Positions 13,485-13,583 of a DNA stretch of 13,583 nucleotides are shown one piece after another. The stretch comes from Amoebophrya sp. AT5.2. Lineage: Eukaryota; Sar; Dinophyceae; Syndiniales; Amoebophryaceae. The stretch spans positions 1-13,583 of the forward strand of contig RXOD01005529.1 of the NCBI GenBank assembly GCA_005223375.1. Reading direction: 5' to 3'. Every line of letters starts with the position of its first letter. Positions within the stretch are counted from its first letter, which is position 1. The position numbers were made by a program, and so were the translations under genes. The notes under the pieces are model-generated. The model searched no databases. It had not been told where the DNA came from and saw only the letters and a program-made list of their open reading frames with translations.

Positions 13485-13583
13485 CGCGGTGTGTCGGATT
13501 GCTTCACGATCAGCCTCGCGGACCACGCTCGCGCGTGAGATTTTTCGACGCCGTCGCGCCAAATTTTCCGCGCCGCGTTTGCG
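13485..13583. other. Right flank, GC-rich host DNA
   Basis: These 99 bases follow the end of the element and are markedly CG-rich (several CGCG runs), in contrast with the AT-richer 3' non-coding region before them. No gene or feature is supportable. The first bases, CGCGG, would be the target-site duplication if one exists, but the left flank is not in the window. Confidence 0.7.

Noticed and set aside
1..13583. CRISPR array, bacterial operon or prophage
   Set aside because: No spaced repeats, no Shine-Dalgarno pattern ahead of starts, and Pol motifs are those of a eukaryotic copia element.

Overview
The window is almost entirely one very large LTR-retrotransposon-like element of the Ty1/copia order, read on the + strand. 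A 65-bp direct repeat lies at bases 1-65 and again at 13420-13484 with one mismatch. Between the copies sit a gag-like gene and a giant pol in the order protease, integrase, reverse transcriptase, RNase H, which is the copia order. About 99 bp of GC-rich flank follows the second copy. All coding regions are open, the catalytic residues of integrase, RT and RNase H can be placed, and the repeats are nearly identical, so the element looks recent and possibly functional. The host is a eukaryote, since the genes, AATAAA hexamers and SUMO- and NLS-like motifs are eukaryotic in style. The unusual gag and pol suggest a protist, perhaps an alveolate, but nothing here proves the lineage.

Layout: terminal repeat (1-65); TGG-starting candidate primer-binding site at 66; leader with a perfect 10-bp hairpin (139-166); three tandem mini-ORFs of 84, 72 and 81 codons (198-952), at least two with an SH3/Tudor-like strand pattern; Gag (988-3474) with a long coiled coil, a helical middle and a C-terminal CCCH-type zinc motif; a single in-frame TGA; Pol (3670-11535, open in the same frame from 3475); a 208-bp spacer; an accessory ORF of 351 codons (11744-12799); about 620 bp of AT-richer non-coding DNA; terminal repeat; flank.

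Three things set the element apart. First, Gag and Pol share a frame separated by one TGA, which fits stop-codon readthrough as the way Pol is made. Second, an SH3-like module resembling the integrase C-terminal domain recurs up to six times: in the 5' mini-ORFs, at the end of integrase, and twice in the 3' accessory ORF. The 3' ORF also carries a degenerate copy of the integrase zinc-binding (HHCC) segment but no catalytic core, so it looks like an integrase-derived accessory protein, a possible targeting factor or competitor. Third, Pol has non-standard insertions: a ~360-residue N-terminal extension with four SUMO-consensus motifs, a C2HC zinc finger plus NLS-like clusters between integrase and RT, an insertion of roughly 75-80 residues before an HVDD (not YVDD) active site, and a ~460-residue C-terminal tail. 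No tRNA, rRNA, CRISPR or host gene was seen.
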